From Bacteroidia bacterium (GTDB taxonomy: Bacteria > Bacteroidota > Bacteroidia > JAIBAJ01), in the NCBI GenBank assembly GCA_019695265.1, contig JAIBAJ010000027.1:1-33273 (forward strand): 33,273 nt of DNA, written 5' to 3'. Shown one piece after another: positions 6,730 through 14,381 of the stretch (position 1 is the stretch's first letter; the number at the start of each line of letters is the position of its first letter). The notes beneath the pieces are model-generated. The model made no database searches, was not told where the DNA came from, and saw only the letters and a list, made by a program, of their open reading frames with translations. Made by a program: the position numbers and the translations under genes.

Positions 6730-7701
6730 TTAGTCGAAGCTTTGGTTTGATTTCGAAGCCAATTCAAGTACTTTTTCGTAGTCTGCAGGAGATAGGTCGT
6801 TGTAGAAAAAGTTAATCGGGTTAATTTTTTCTCCACCTTTAATTACTTCATAGTGCAGGTGAGGTGCTGTAGAAGTACCGGTGCTACCTACATAGCCTAT
6901 AATTTCTCCACGTTTCACCTTTTGTCCGGGCCTAACTGCATATCGGCTTAAGTGACCATAAAGGGTTTGGTAGCCATAACCATGGTCTATGACGATATGG
7001 TTTCCATAGCCTCTGGATTCGGCATCTGCCACCCTTACCACACCATCACCGGTAGAATAAATTTCGGTACCGGTTGGAGCGGCAAAGTCGAGGCCGGTAT
7101 GAAAGTGCATAATTTTATAAATAGGGTGTATTCGGTAGCTGAAGCCGCTTGCGATTCGGGTTAAATCCTTGTTGCTGATAGGTTGAATAGCCGGGATGGA
7201 TTTAAGCATAACTTCCTTGCTTTTGGCTAACTTAATAACTTCATCGAATGACTTACTTTGAACCACCAGTTGCCGGGCAATTTTATCTAATCGCTCGCCG
7301 GTTTCAGCAATTAATTCGGCATTTTCGTAACCACTAAGTTTACTGTACTTATTCACTCCGCCACCACCGGCTTGACGAATGGAGGAAGGAATAGGTTCTG
7401 CTTCAAATATGACCCGGTAAATATTATCATCGCGCTGCTGAATATCTGCCAAAACAGTCTCTACCTGTTCCAACTTGTTGTTCAGGATTTCGTATTGTAA
7501 TTTTAGTTGGTCTCTTTCTCTCAGCAATTGTTTTTCCTTAGGCGAGTCGAAGTAGGAGTAGGCAATAGCAATGGTAATTGCGGCGAACACTAAACCGGAT
7601 GCCAAGTATGAAAGCACCCTCAGGATACGTTCCCTTAGCGTAATTTCAACCTTTTCGTATTTTAACGATTTGGAATTGTATCTAAATTTTACCTTGCTCA
7701 T
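6730..7701 (-). CDS. M23 family zinc metallopeptidase (peptidoglycan endopeptidase)
   Basis: A 323-residue membrane-anchored cell-wall hydrolase. A basic cytoplasmic N-terminus precedes one transmembrane helix (about 31-50, YLASGLVFAAITIAIAYSY). A periplasmic coiled coil follows (about 55-92, KEKQLLRERDQLKLQYEILN). The C-terminal M23 domain (about 180-300) has the zinc ligands His201 and Asp205 (HTGLDFAAPTGT) and His283 (HLHYEV), with His250 (YGH) as the other active-site histidine, so it should be active. M23 enzymes of this type cleave peptide cross-bridges in peptidoglycan and act in growth or division. The gene stands alone; a perfect -7 box lies 12 bp before the ATG. Confidence 0.92.
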   Translation of the reverse strand: MSKVKFRYNSKSLKYEKVEITLRERILRVLSYLASGLVFAAITIAIAYSYFDSPKEKQLLRERDQLKLQYEILNNKLEQVETVLADIQQRDDNIYRVIFEAEPIPSSIRQAGGGGVNKYSKLSGYENAELIAETGERLDKIARQLVVQSKSFDEVIKLAKSKEVMLKSIPAIQPISNKDLTRIASGFSYRIHPIYKIMHFHTGLDFAAPTGTEIYSTGDGVVRVADAESRGYGNHIVIDHGYGYQTLYGHLSRYAVRPGQKVKRGEIIGYVGSTGTSTAPHLHYEVIKGGEKINPINFFYNDLSPADYEKVLELASKSNQSFD

Positions 7702-7713
7702 TTAAAAGGAGGC

Positions 7714-7721
7714 CAAAGGTA
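7714..7721 (-). promoter_or_regulatory. Bacteroidota -7 promoter box of the M23 gene
   Basis: Read on the minus strand this is TACCTTTG, an exact TAnnTTTG match. It ends 12 bp before the ATG at 7701, implying a very short leader. No clear -33 TTTG was identified. Confidence 0.5.
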
Positions 7722-7785
7722 ATAAATAAAAAAAGAAGGAAATTGGCTTAACACATTTTCGCTTTCATAAACCCTTTACTTTGCA

Positions 7786-8352
7786 ATGGTGATTCTCCCC
7801 TATTTACATAAGGCTGACGTATGGTTGTTGCTTCTGATTAACGGGTTACATACCAATGTGTTGGATGCAATTATGCCTTGGATTAGTACCAATTGGTTTT
7901 GGTTGCCTATATGGATTTGGGTAGCCTTTCTATGGTTAAGAAAGTTGGATCGTTTATGTTGGCTTCCTGTGTTATTGTCGGTGATTTTGGTTGTAATTAC
8001 AGACCAAACCTCTTCGCATATATTAAAGCCATTGTTTCAGCGTTTACGTCCTTGTTGGAATCCTGAGTTGTATGGGCAATTGTATGTATTGTCAGGCGTA
8101 TGTGGAGGAAAGTTTGGCTTTGTTTCTTCGCATGCGGCCAATACAGCGGGCTTCATGGTGTTTACCGGAATCTTATTACAAAAAGCGTATTTACGTTGGA
8201 TTATGGCCGGTATGGTGGTTTTGGTAGGGTTCAGTCGGATATACCTTGCCGTTCATTATCCATTCGATGTGGTGATGGGGTGGTTGTTAGGAGTGGTATT
8301 AGGTCAACTGATGGTGTATGTCTATTATTATTTCATAAAGCAGTTACTATGA
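7786..8352 (+). CDS. PAP2 family membrane phosphatase
   Basis: A 188-residue integral membrane protein of the PAP2 superfamily, whose bacterial members dephosphorylate undecaprenyl pyrophosphate, phosphatidylglycerol phosphate or lipid A. All three phosphatase motifs are visible: Lys81-x6-Arg88-Pro89 (KPLFQRLRP), Ser114-Ser115-His116 (usually SGH), and Ser150-Arg151-x5-His157-x3-Asp161 (SRIYLAVHYPFD). Five or six hydrophobic helices alternate with them. The N-terminal LINGLHTNVLDAIMPWIS is typical of Bacteroidota members and supports the start chosen. It overlaps crcB by 4 bp (ATGA), so the two are coupled. The lipid substrate cannot be predicted. Confidence 0.9.
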   Translation: MVILPYLHKADVWLLLLINGLHTNVLDAIMPWISTNWFWLPIWIWVAFLWLRKLDRLCWLPVLLSVILVVITDQTSSHILKPLFQRLRPCWNPELYGQLYVLSGVCGGKFGFVSSHAANTAGFMVFTGILLQKAYLRWIMAGMVVLVGFSRIYLAVHYPFDVVMGWLLGVVLGQLMVYVYYYFIKQLL

Positions 8353-8705
8353 AGGACTTTATGATGGTTTTATTTGGAGGTGCAGTTGGAAGCGGTTTAC
8401 GCTGGTGGATCGGTACCCGAGCTTGGTTTGAAGGGAGTTTCCCGGTAAAGACTTTGTTAGTTAACCTGGTGGCAACCGGTATTTTGGGTTTTTTGCTGGT
8501 ATATTTGAATCGGTATCAAACCATTGGAAAAGAACTTAGGTTGCTAATAGGGGTGGGTTTTTGCGGGGGATTAAGCACCTTTTCCACGTTTAGTTTAGAA
8601 AGTTTTGAGTTGATGCGATCGGGGAATTGGGGTGAGGCTATATGGTATCCCACCCTTAGCTTTGGATTATGTTTAGGCATCCTGGCCTTACTTTCCCGTT
8701 TGTAA
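8349..8705 (+). CDS. crcB: CrcB / Fluc fluoride channel
   Basis: A 118-residue membrane protein with four helices, the normal length of the CrcB/Fluc fluoride channel that exports toxic fluoride as a dual-topology dimer. Family features are GGAVGSGLRWW near the N-terminus, the conserved Asn in TLLVNLVATGILG, and GFCGGLSTFSTFSLE around the pore (usually GGxTTFSTF). The start overlaps the PAP2 stop as ATGA; a further ATG lies four codons on. A much longer frame beginning at 8100 runs through the PAP2 gene and is not real. No fluoride riboswitch was recognised upstream of the operon. It converges with the SDR gene, the stops being only 5 bp apart. Confidence 0.93.
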   Translation: MKDFMMVLFGGAVGSGLRWWIGTRAWFEGSFPVKTLLVNLVATGILGFLLVYLNRYQTIGKELRLLIGVGFCGGLSTFSTFSLESFELMRSGNWGEAIWYPTLSFGLCLGILALLSRL

Positions 8706-8710
8706 GAAGT

Positions 8711-9490
8711 TTAGAGGCAGGCTGTTCGTCCACCGTCAACAGGGAGGTTAATTCCTGTAATATAGGCAGCAGAAGGCGACGCAAGGAATGCGACTGCTGC
8801 AGCGGTTTCTGAAGGGCTTGCAAATCGTTTCATCGGCACTTCGTGAAGCATTTCTTCCCTCAGTTCATCAATGGATTTACCGGTTTTGGATGAACGATTT
8901 TCCAAAATTTCAGCAATTCGGTCGGTATCGGTGGCGCCGGGTAGAACATTGTTTACAGTAATTCCAAAGGGTGCCAATTCGAGACTGAGGGTTTTGGACC
9001 AATTGGCAACTGCTGCGCGGATAGTATTGGAAACCCCTAATCCTGGAATAGGTTGTTTAACAGAAGTACTAATGATATTGATGATGCGACCATAATTATC
9101 CGCTTTCATTCCCGCAATCACATGTTGAACCAGGAGGTGATTGCAGAGTAAGTGACTTTCAAAGGCCGATTTAAAATCAGTTTCTTGTGCCTGAACAATC
9201 GGTCCTCCCGGAGGACCTCCTGTGTTATTCACTAAAATGTGGTATTTTTTTGTGCTTTCAGATAGGGCTGCCTTTAAGGACTCACAATTGGAAAAATCTG
9301 CAACAAGGTAATCGTGAAATTGGGTTGGTGTGCTGCGGAGCTGGGAAAGTGTTTCTACTAATTTGTTCTCGTTTCGGGCTATCAGGGTAACATTAGCACC
9401 CAAGGCTGCCAATTCAATGGCTATGGCTTTTCCTATTCCACGTGTGCTTCCTCCAACTAAGGCATTTTTACCAAAAAGGGTTATATTCAT
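8711..9490 (-). CDS. Atypical short-chain dehydrogenase/reductase
   Basis: A 259-residue SDR with a complete Rossmann fold. The NAD(P)-binding motif is GGSTRGIGKAIA (about 13-24), Asp65 lies in VADFS, and NNTGG is at 88-92. The family serine is present at 141-143 (ISTS), and the C-terminal substrate region ends in LPVDGGR. The catalytic Tyr-x3-Lys is missing: the position reads Ser154-Asn-Thr-Ile-Arg158 (SNTIRAAV). A subgroup of SDRs carries SNxxRAAV at this place, often annotated as 3-oxoacyl-ACP reductase-like. It may use another mechanism or have a binding role, so the usual FabG-type label should not be trusted. It stands alone, convergent with crcB. Confidence 0.88.
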   Translation of the reverse strand: MNITLFGKNALVGGSTRGIGKAIAIELAALGANVTLIARNENKLVETLSQLRSTPTQFHDYLVADFSNCESLKAALSESTKKYHILVNNTGGPPGGPIVQAQETDFKSAFESHLLCNHLLVQHVIAGMKADNYGRIINIISTSVKQPIPGLGVSNTIRAAVANWSKTLSLELAPFGITVNNVLPGATDTDRIAEILENRSSKTGKSIDELREEMLHEVPMKRFASPSETAAAVAFLASPSAAYITGINLPVDGGRTACL

Positions 9491-9555
9491 GCCTACGAAG
9501 ATAGAAACATTGTGAGTAAATAGCGGATTTTTTAGAAACCTAAGGGTTTATCACT

Positions 9556-9563
9556 TACTTTTG
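9556..9563 (+). promoter_or_regulatory. Bacteroidota -7 promoter box of pckA
   Basis: TACTTTTG fits TAnnTTTG exactly and ends 25 bp before the pckA ATG. A T-rich stretch at 9528-9533 stands roughly where a -33 element would be but is not a clean TTTG. Confidence 0.55.
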
Positions 9564-9588
9564 CACCCTCAAAAATTACCCGCGTATC

Positions 9589-11202
9589 ATGACAGAATAT
9601 GGACTTAAATCGCCTACTGCAAGTGTTGCTTCATTAGGCTTGAAAAATGTGGCAGCCGCCTATTGGAACATGAATGTTGCTGAATTGGTGGAAGAAACGA
9701 TTTTACTTGGTGAAGGTGTACTTGCTGATACAGGTGCACTTGCTATCGACACCGGTGAGTTTAAAGGAAGATCACCTAAAGATCGTTTTATTGTTGCAGA
9801 TGAAAAAACCAATGATTCTGTTTGGTGGGGTGATATCAATATCAAATTTTCTCCTGAGAAATTTGAGCAATTGTATGATAAAGTTTGCTCTTATTTAATC
9901 GGTAAAGAGGTGTATGTTCGCGATTCTTACGCTTGTGCAGACCCTAAACACCGCTTAAATATTCGAGTTGTTACGGAATTCCCTTGGCAAAGTATTTTCG
10001 CTTATAACCTTTTCTTGCGTCCGACCAACGAAGAAATTCAAACCTTTGATCCGGAATGGACAATTTTGGCAGCTCCGGGTTTTTATGCTGATCCTGCTAA
10101 AGACGGAACACGTCAACACAATTTTTCTATCATTAACTTCACCAAGAAAATTATTCTGATTGGTGGAACCGGCTATACCGGTGAAATGAAAAAAGGTATT
10201 TTTTCTGTTTTAAATTACATCTTACCTCACGAGCGCAATGTACTATCAATGCATTGTTCGGCCAACATCGGCGCAGAGGGTGATACTGCTATTTTCTTCG
10301 GATTGTCTGGAACGGGTAAAACAACCTTAAGCGCTGATCCAAACCGTAAATTGATCGGTGATGATGAACATGGTTGGGCAGAAAACAGTGTGTTTAACTT
10401 CGAAGGTGGTTGCTATGCCAAATGTGTTGATCTAACCAAAGAAAAGGAACCACAAATCTTCGATGCTATTAAGTTTGGCTCTTTATTAGAGAATATCGAA
10501 TTTTATGATGGTACCGCAACTGTTGATTTTGCCGATATTTCTAATACCGAGAATACCCGGGTTAGTTACCCAATTCATTATATTTCCAATGCTGTAGAAC
10601 CATCCATAGGCGGAATTCCAAAGAATATTTTCTTCCTTACCTGCGATGCAACCGGAGTTCTTCCTCCAATTAGCAAACTTACCATTGGTCAGGCAATGTA
10701 TCATTTTATTTCCGGTTACACCGCTAAGGTTGCTGGAACTGAAGTAGGTGTAACTGAACCTCAAATGACTTTCTCTGCTTGTTTTGGTAAAGCATTTTTG
10801 CCATTGCACCCAACTAAATACGCAGAATTGTTAGGTAAGAAAATCCATGAGAATAATGTGAATGTTTGGTTGGTTAACACCGGCTGGGTAGGTGGATCAC
10901 ACGGTGTTGGAGAACGTATTAAATTGCGCTATACCCGCGCCTTAATTACCGCAGCATTAAACGGAACCTTGAACGGAGTTACTTTCGAAGCTCACCCTGT
11001 TTTCGGTGTTTCTTACCCAACTTCTTGTCCGGAAGTGCCTACCGAATTATTGAATCCAAGAAATTCCTGGGCCGACAAAGATTCCTATGATCAAAAGGCC
11101 AATCACCTTGCCGAGGCTTTTGTGAAAAATTTTGCTCAATATGCCAGCAACGCCAATGAAGAAATTCTAAGCGCTGCCCCTAAAGTTAGAGCAACCGCTT
11201 AA
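9589..11202 (+). CDS. pckA: ATP-dependent phosphoenolpyruvate carboxykinase
   Basis: A 537-residue cytosolic enzyme interconverting oxaloacetate plus ATP with phosphoenolpyruvate, CO2 and ADP; the committed step of gluconeogenesis and, in many anaerobes, the CO2-fixing route to succinate. Length fits the ATP-type family. The substrate-binding RSPKDRF begins at Arg61. The P-loop (kinase-1a) is GLSGTGKTT at 238-246 with Lys244. The metal-binding kinase-2 motif is DDEHGW with Asp258 and Asp259. It is monocistronic, with a perfect -7 box upstream and a strong terminator directly after. Its base usage (many GAA, GGT, CGT, AAC codons) suggests high expression. Confidence 0.98.
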   Translation: MTEYGLKSPTASVASLGLKNVAAAYWNMNVAELVEETILLGEGVLADTGALAIDTGEFKGRSPKDRFIVADEKTNDSVWWGDINIKFSPEKFEQLYDKVCSYLIGKEVYVRDSYACADPKHRLNIRVVTEFPWQSIFAYNLFLRPTNEEIQTFDPEWTILAAPGFYADPAKDGTRQHNFSIINFTKKIILIGGTGYTGEMKKGIFSVLNYILPHERNVLSMHCSANIGAEGDTAIFFGLSGTGKTTLSADPNRKLIGDDEHGWAENSVFNFEGGCYAKCVDLTKEKEPQIFDAIKFGSLLENIEFYDGTATVDFADISNTENTRVSYPIHYISNAVEPSIGGIPKNIFFLTCDATGVLPPISKLTIGQAMYHFISGYTAKVAGTEVGVTEPQMTFSACFGKAFLPLHPTKYAELLGKKIHENNVNVWLVNTGWVGGSHGVGERIKLRYTRALITAALNGTLNGVTFEAHPVFGVSYPTSCPEVPTELLNPRNSWADKDSYDQKANHLAEAFVKNFAQYASNANEEILSAAPKVRATA

Positions 11203-11218
11203 GGTATTGTCTTTATAT

Positions 11219-11254
11219 AACCCGGATTAGGAAAAACCTAATCCGGGTTTTTTT
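11219..11254 (+). terminator. Terminator of pckA
   Basis: AACCCGGATTAGG, loop AAAA(A), CCTAATCCGGGTT and a T run: a perfect 13 bp stem 16 bp after the pckA stop. Confidence 0.95.
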
Positions 11255-11426
11255 ATGCCTGTTTCATGATAAACGGAATAGGAGGGTAGGGCTATCTCCA
11301 TCAACCAAGAATATTAGTTCTGTTTAATTATACTGAACTTTTTTATTGAAAATTAGACTTAAGTTTACTATTGATAATGACCTGGTGAAGGAGGTCGGGT
11401 ATTTTATTAAACTAAAACGCAATTAT

Positions 11427-11588
11427 ATGGTAAACGTATACTCAGGAAAAATCAAGTTAGTATTATTAATTCTCTTGTTAATTGTGGGTTTTAGCTTGTT
11501 TATGGTACGTTCAATTTACACCAGTCAAAAGGGAATTGATCATGAACAATCTGTGATGTTGGTCGAAAAAATCGAACTAATGGTCTGA
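11427..11588 (+). CDS. Small single-pass membrane protein, possibly a truncated sensor kinase N-terminus
   Basis: A 53-residue frame with one strong transmembrane helix (about 9-27, IKLVLLILLLIVGFSLFMV) and a polar tail (YTSQKGIDHEQSVMLVEKIE). The N-terminal pattern MVNVYSGKIK plus helix resembles the beginning of many Bacteroidota sensor histidine kinases, where a helix is followed by a short charged linker. No further kinase sequence follows in any frame, so this could be a decayed fragment or a genuine tiny membrane protein. The frame extends upstream to a TTG at 11346, which I consider less likely as the start. Nothing nearby clarifies a function. Confidence 0.35.
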   Translation: MVNVYSGKIKLVLLILLLIVGFSLFMVRSIYTSQKGIDHEQSVMLVEKIELMV

Positions 11589-11936
11589 TATTATTGGTTT
11601 TCTGAACTTTTGTACGTTAAGGTGTTTATAGGCATGTTTTGCTATGTCCATCTTATATTTCGTATAGAATTCACTAGTAATTTTTGGAAATAAGTTCTCT
11701 GTTATGGCCTGGTTTGGGATTTACCTTGCCAAGCAAGTGGAAAATATTGGTAAATGTGATTCAGCCTTGGGTTTGCACCTCGGGTAGGGATAGAGGCAAG
11801 TAGCCCACAGGAACCTGAAGCGGTAGCGGAGGGTGACGAGGACTACAGCCGATAGCCCGACCTGAGCCCTTGCTACACTTGAACAGAGGATATAATTTAT
11901 GGCGAAGGGACCCGCCTAATTTTTTAAAAAATAGAC
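11589..11936. other. Intergenic region holding repeat copy 3
   Basis: About 180 bp of unannotated sequence precedes repeat copy 3 (11769-11916), which ends 20 bp short of the EamA stop. No gene was supported. Confidence 0.6.
11769..11916 (-). repeat. Dispersed structured repeat, copy 3
   Basis: This 148 bp copy is in minus orientation, beginning about 20 bp after the stop of the EamA gene on the same strand. Relative to the other copies the second stem is GCTC/GGGC instead of GCGT/ACGC, so pairing is kept although the bases changed. The end hairpin is GGCG/CGCC. The central variable stem is the weakest of the four copies. It ends with CTACTTGCCTCTATCCCT and GAGGTGCAAACCC. Confidence 0.88.
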
Positions 11937-12815
11937 TTATTTCTTACTTACCAGGAAAACACCTGTGAAAATAAATAGGGCAGCAATTCCTTTTTGAATG
12001 GTTGGGGTATCTTGTCCGGCCAACATAGCAAAAAAGGAAGCGAGCAAAGGTTGAAGGTAGATGTAAATGCCTACAACAGAAGCACTTAAATGAGCAAGTG
12101 CCAGGGTATTAAGCAGGTAGGCAAAATAGGTAGTTCCAATAACGACAAAAACTGTTGCCCAAAGGATAGAAGATGGCATTTCTGACCAAGGAATAGCAGA
12201 AAATTGCCTGAAACCGAACGGAATAACATACAAGGTGCCAAAAAGAAATACCCAACGCATAACTGTTATAGGGTGGTACGCCTGCATTTTGGGTTTAATC
12301 ATGACGATGTAAATGGCATAAGAGGTGGCATTGGCTAAAATCATTAAATCACCGGCCATGGTATCGGAGCCGAAAGAAAAATCAGATTTAAGCAGGAGAA
12401 GAGATAAGGCACCAATAAGGCCAAGAACAATACCAAGGACTTTTAAACCGGTTATTCGTTCGCCTCGTATTACAGAGGCCATGATAAGGACTAAAACCGG
12501 AGTAGCCACCATGATGATTCCACCATTAATAGGACTGGTTCGATTGAGTCCTTCGAAAAACAATAGTTGATTAACTGCTATTCCAAAAATGGCTGCAATG
12601 GCAAAGAAACCAATGTCCTTGCGCTCCACTTTTTTATCAGGAATAAATAGCCCTGTTATCCAGAATAGGGTCACTGCACCCAAACATCGAAGCAATATAA
12701 AACCGGAAGGCTGAATATATTGTGGCATTACCAACTTAGCAACACTAAAGTTGATGCCATAAATAATGTTGGCCGCCAGGAGAAAAAAATGAGCCTTTAG
12801 CAGATGTTTTTGCAT
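11937..12815 (-). CDS. EamA/DMT family transporter
   Basis: A 292-residue inner-membrane protein with ten predicted helices arranged as two EamA repeats (about 10-140 and 155-290), the normal size of drug/metabolite transporter superfamily members. Typical segments are NGGIIMVATPVLVLIMASVI at the end of the first repeat and SVVGIYIYLQPLLASFFAML in the second. Family members export amino acids, nucleobases or other metabolites; the substrate cannot be inferred. It is a single gene, with repeat copy 3 directly downstream and no other gene in its transcription unit. Confidence 0.88.
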   Translation of the reverse strand: MQKHLLKAHFFLLAANIIYGINFSVAKLVMPQYIQPSGFILLRCLGAVTLFWITGLFIPDKKVERKDIGFFAIAAIFGIAVNQLLFFEGLNRTSPINGGIIMVATPVLVLIMASVIRGERITGLKVLGIVLGLIGALSLLLLKSDFSFGSDTMAGDLMILANATSYAIYIVMIKPKMQAYHPITVMRWVFLFGTLYVIPFGFRQFSAIPWSEMPSSILWATVFVVIGTTYFAYLLNTLALAHLSASVVGIYIYLQPLLASFFAMLAGQDTPTIQKGIAALFIFTGVFLVSKK

Positions 12816-12850
12816 TCAGGCTGTAAAAGTGCTAAACTATTTTATTGAAA

Positions 12851-13438
12851 TTACGCATCTTGTTCAAGAGATTCAATGGTTCTTTCCAATTGTTTTATAT
12901 GGGAATTAAAACCAAGGTGGAAAAGTAATTTGGTGCCGTAATAACAAAGGGGAGTGAAAAGTAGCCAACACAGGGCCAGTGCCAACATAACTGTTTTTTG
13001 GGAAAGAAATAACCATATTTCCTGCTGTCCTGCTACCTGAGCCCCAAGAATAAAGCCACCGGTAATGCTAATAGGATAAATGGCTAAGGCTGTTTTTTCC
13101 TGGGTTGTTTTCCAGTCTAAAAAGTATGATTTCTGAGCTTTTAAATAATCCAATAAGGTCGAAGAAGCATCCATGGAATATTCCAGCTTTTGAAGTGTTT
13201 TATAAGAATCGTTGCAAGCCCAAATACACCAGATAAAGACTATTCCAAGAAGTAGTTTTACGATAAAACTTACAAAAAAAAGCAAAACCAGTAAACCTAA
13301 ACTGATTCCTATTGCCCATATCAAGTTGTAGCGAATACTTTGTTTAATTTTCTCGATTGGATTCTTGGATTGGATTGTTGAAAGCTCCACCGTTTCCAAA
13401 ATGGAATTAAAATCATCGAAACCGGAATTGTTAGTCAT
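12851..13438 (-). CDS. Multi-pass membrane protein of a sigma-factor operon
   Basis: A 195-residue protein that I cannot assign to a named family. It has a soluble N-terminus (about 1-38) and four hydrophobic segments: about 39-60 (NLIWAIGISLGLLVLLFFV), 61-76, 119-135 and 147-170. It ends in a short coiled region (HIKQLERTIESLEQDA). Its start overlaps the end of the sigma-factor gene by 8 bp, so it is translationally coupled as the last gene of the three-gene operon. By position it could be a membrane anti-sigma factor or the sensor of the system, but it lacks a recognisable zinc-binding anti-sigma motif. Function is therefore inferred from context only. Confidence 0.7.
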   Translation of the reverse strand: MTNNSGFDDFNSILETVELSTIQSKNPIEKIKQSIRYNLIWAIGISLGLLVLLFFVSFIVKLLLGIVFIWCIWACNDSYKTLQKLEYSMDASSTLLDYLKAQKSYFLDWKTTQEKTALAIYPISITGGFILGAQVAGQQEIWLFLSQKTVMLALALCWLLFTPLCYYGTKLLFHLGFNSHIKQLERTIESLEQDA

Positions 13439-13904
13439 GGTTTTGAAGAAGGTTTTTTAAGTATTGTTTAATTCGAAAAATTTTTACTCCAACTGCATTG
13501 GATTTTATTCCTATAATCTCGGCAATTTCTTCGTGAGAATACCCTTCAAAATAAAGGTGGATAAGAAATCGGTGTTCTGGATTTAATTGTTTAATTGCCC
13601 AGTCTAATTTCTCTTTATTTTCAAACCGATCTAGGTTAGAGATGGTTTGTATTTCGTCCTTATACTCAGCTTTTTGGATGGAGTATAGTTTTTTTTGACT
13701 TAAAATGGTGTTAATGGCAATTTTGTAAAACCAGGTACTAAATTTGGAGTGGTTGTTAAAAGTCGGATAGGATTTCCAGGATTGATAGAGGATTTCTTGT
13801 AACCAATCTTTAGCCTCCTCCCGGTCGTCTGTGTAATAGTAAATAAGTTTGAAAACCATCCCTTTACACTCCTTTACACGCTTAAGAAACTCCCTTTCTT
13901 TCAT
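13431..13904 (-). CDS. ECF-type sigma-70 family RNA polymerase sigma factor
   Basis: A 157-residue sigma factor. Region 2 (about 10-75) includes YYYTDDREEAKDWLQEILYQ and FSTWFYKIAINTILSQKK; region 4 (about 100-155) has LNPEHRFLIHLYFEGYSHEE and the HTH AEIIGIKSNAVGVKIFRIK. The start at 13904 overlaps the stop of the upstream gene as ATGA; the frame extends seven codons further to 13925, which I consider less likely. It is the middle gene of a three-gene operon, flanked on each side by a membrane protein and coupled to both. That arrangement suggests a membrane-signalled extracytoplasmic-function sigma factor. Its target promoters are not visible here. Confidence 0.92.
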   Translation of the reverse strand: MKEREFLKRVKECKGMVFKLIYYYTDDREEAKDWLQEILYQSWKSYPTFNNHSKFSTWFYKIAINTILSQKKLYSIQKAEYKDEIQTISNLDRFENKEKLDWAIKQLNPEHRFLIHLYFEGYSHEEIAEIIGIKSNAVGVKIFRIKQYLKNLLQNHD

Positions 13905-14170
13905 GGAGTGACAAAGAAAAACCAAATTGCAACAACCAATAGAATAGAAACATGAATTAATAACCAGGCTCTCTGATAAATGGGCCGATTATTCCACCTA
14001 ATAGCAGGGTCAAAAGGATCAAAAACAAGGGCGATTCCAAACTGAATTAAAAAGTCAGAAACACTTTTATTAAATATTAAGAAATACAATCCAAGTAAAA
14101 CAAATGCGCCATAAGCCATTTTATTAAACAGGAGGGGTTGTTGGGTAGAAGATTCTTTGCTAGGTTCCAT
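13901..14170 (-). CDS. Small two-helix membrane protein preceding the sigma factor
   Basis: An 89-residue protein with two hydrophobic helices (about 18-45, MAYGAFVLLGLYFLIFNKSV, and about 69-87, WLLIHVSILLVVAIWFFFV). They are separated by a conserved-looking loop, DPFDPAIRWNNRPIYQRA. I do not recognise a named family. It is the first gene of the sigma-factor operon, and its TGA overlaps the sigma ATG. It may tether or modulate the sigma system; that is inference from position. Confidence 0.7.
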   Translation of the reverse strand: MEPSKESSTQQPLLFNKMAYGAFVLLGLYFLIFNKSVSDFLIQFGIALVFDPFDPAIRWNNRPIYQRAWLLIHVSILLVVAIWFFFVTP

Positions 14171-14381
14171 ATTTGTTTTTACTTATTGGTATTGTTTTAG
14201 AATAAATTCTTACAAGTATACTGAAATATTTGTGCAATTCATTGATTGTGAGTCGGGTAAATTTATTTTGAAGAAGTGGTATTTCTAACAATACTATTTA
14301 ACAAAGTAGCGTTTACAAGTTAATCAACTTTCAAGCGCCGACTTATGACCGAATGTGACATTTGATGTTTAGAAATTAGGA

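Noticed and set aside
7774-7784. TACTTTG-like -7 box before the PAP2 gene
   Set aside because: It lies directly against the ATG, so transcription would start inside the coding region, and the match to TAnnTTTG is off by one base.
8100-8348. Longer start of crcB
   Set aside because: It would overlap the PAP2 gene out of frame; the family length and the ATGA overlap fix the start at 8349.
10486-10809. 107-residue minus-strand frame inside pckA
   Set aside because: It is a shadow of the strongly coding pckA frame with no family features.
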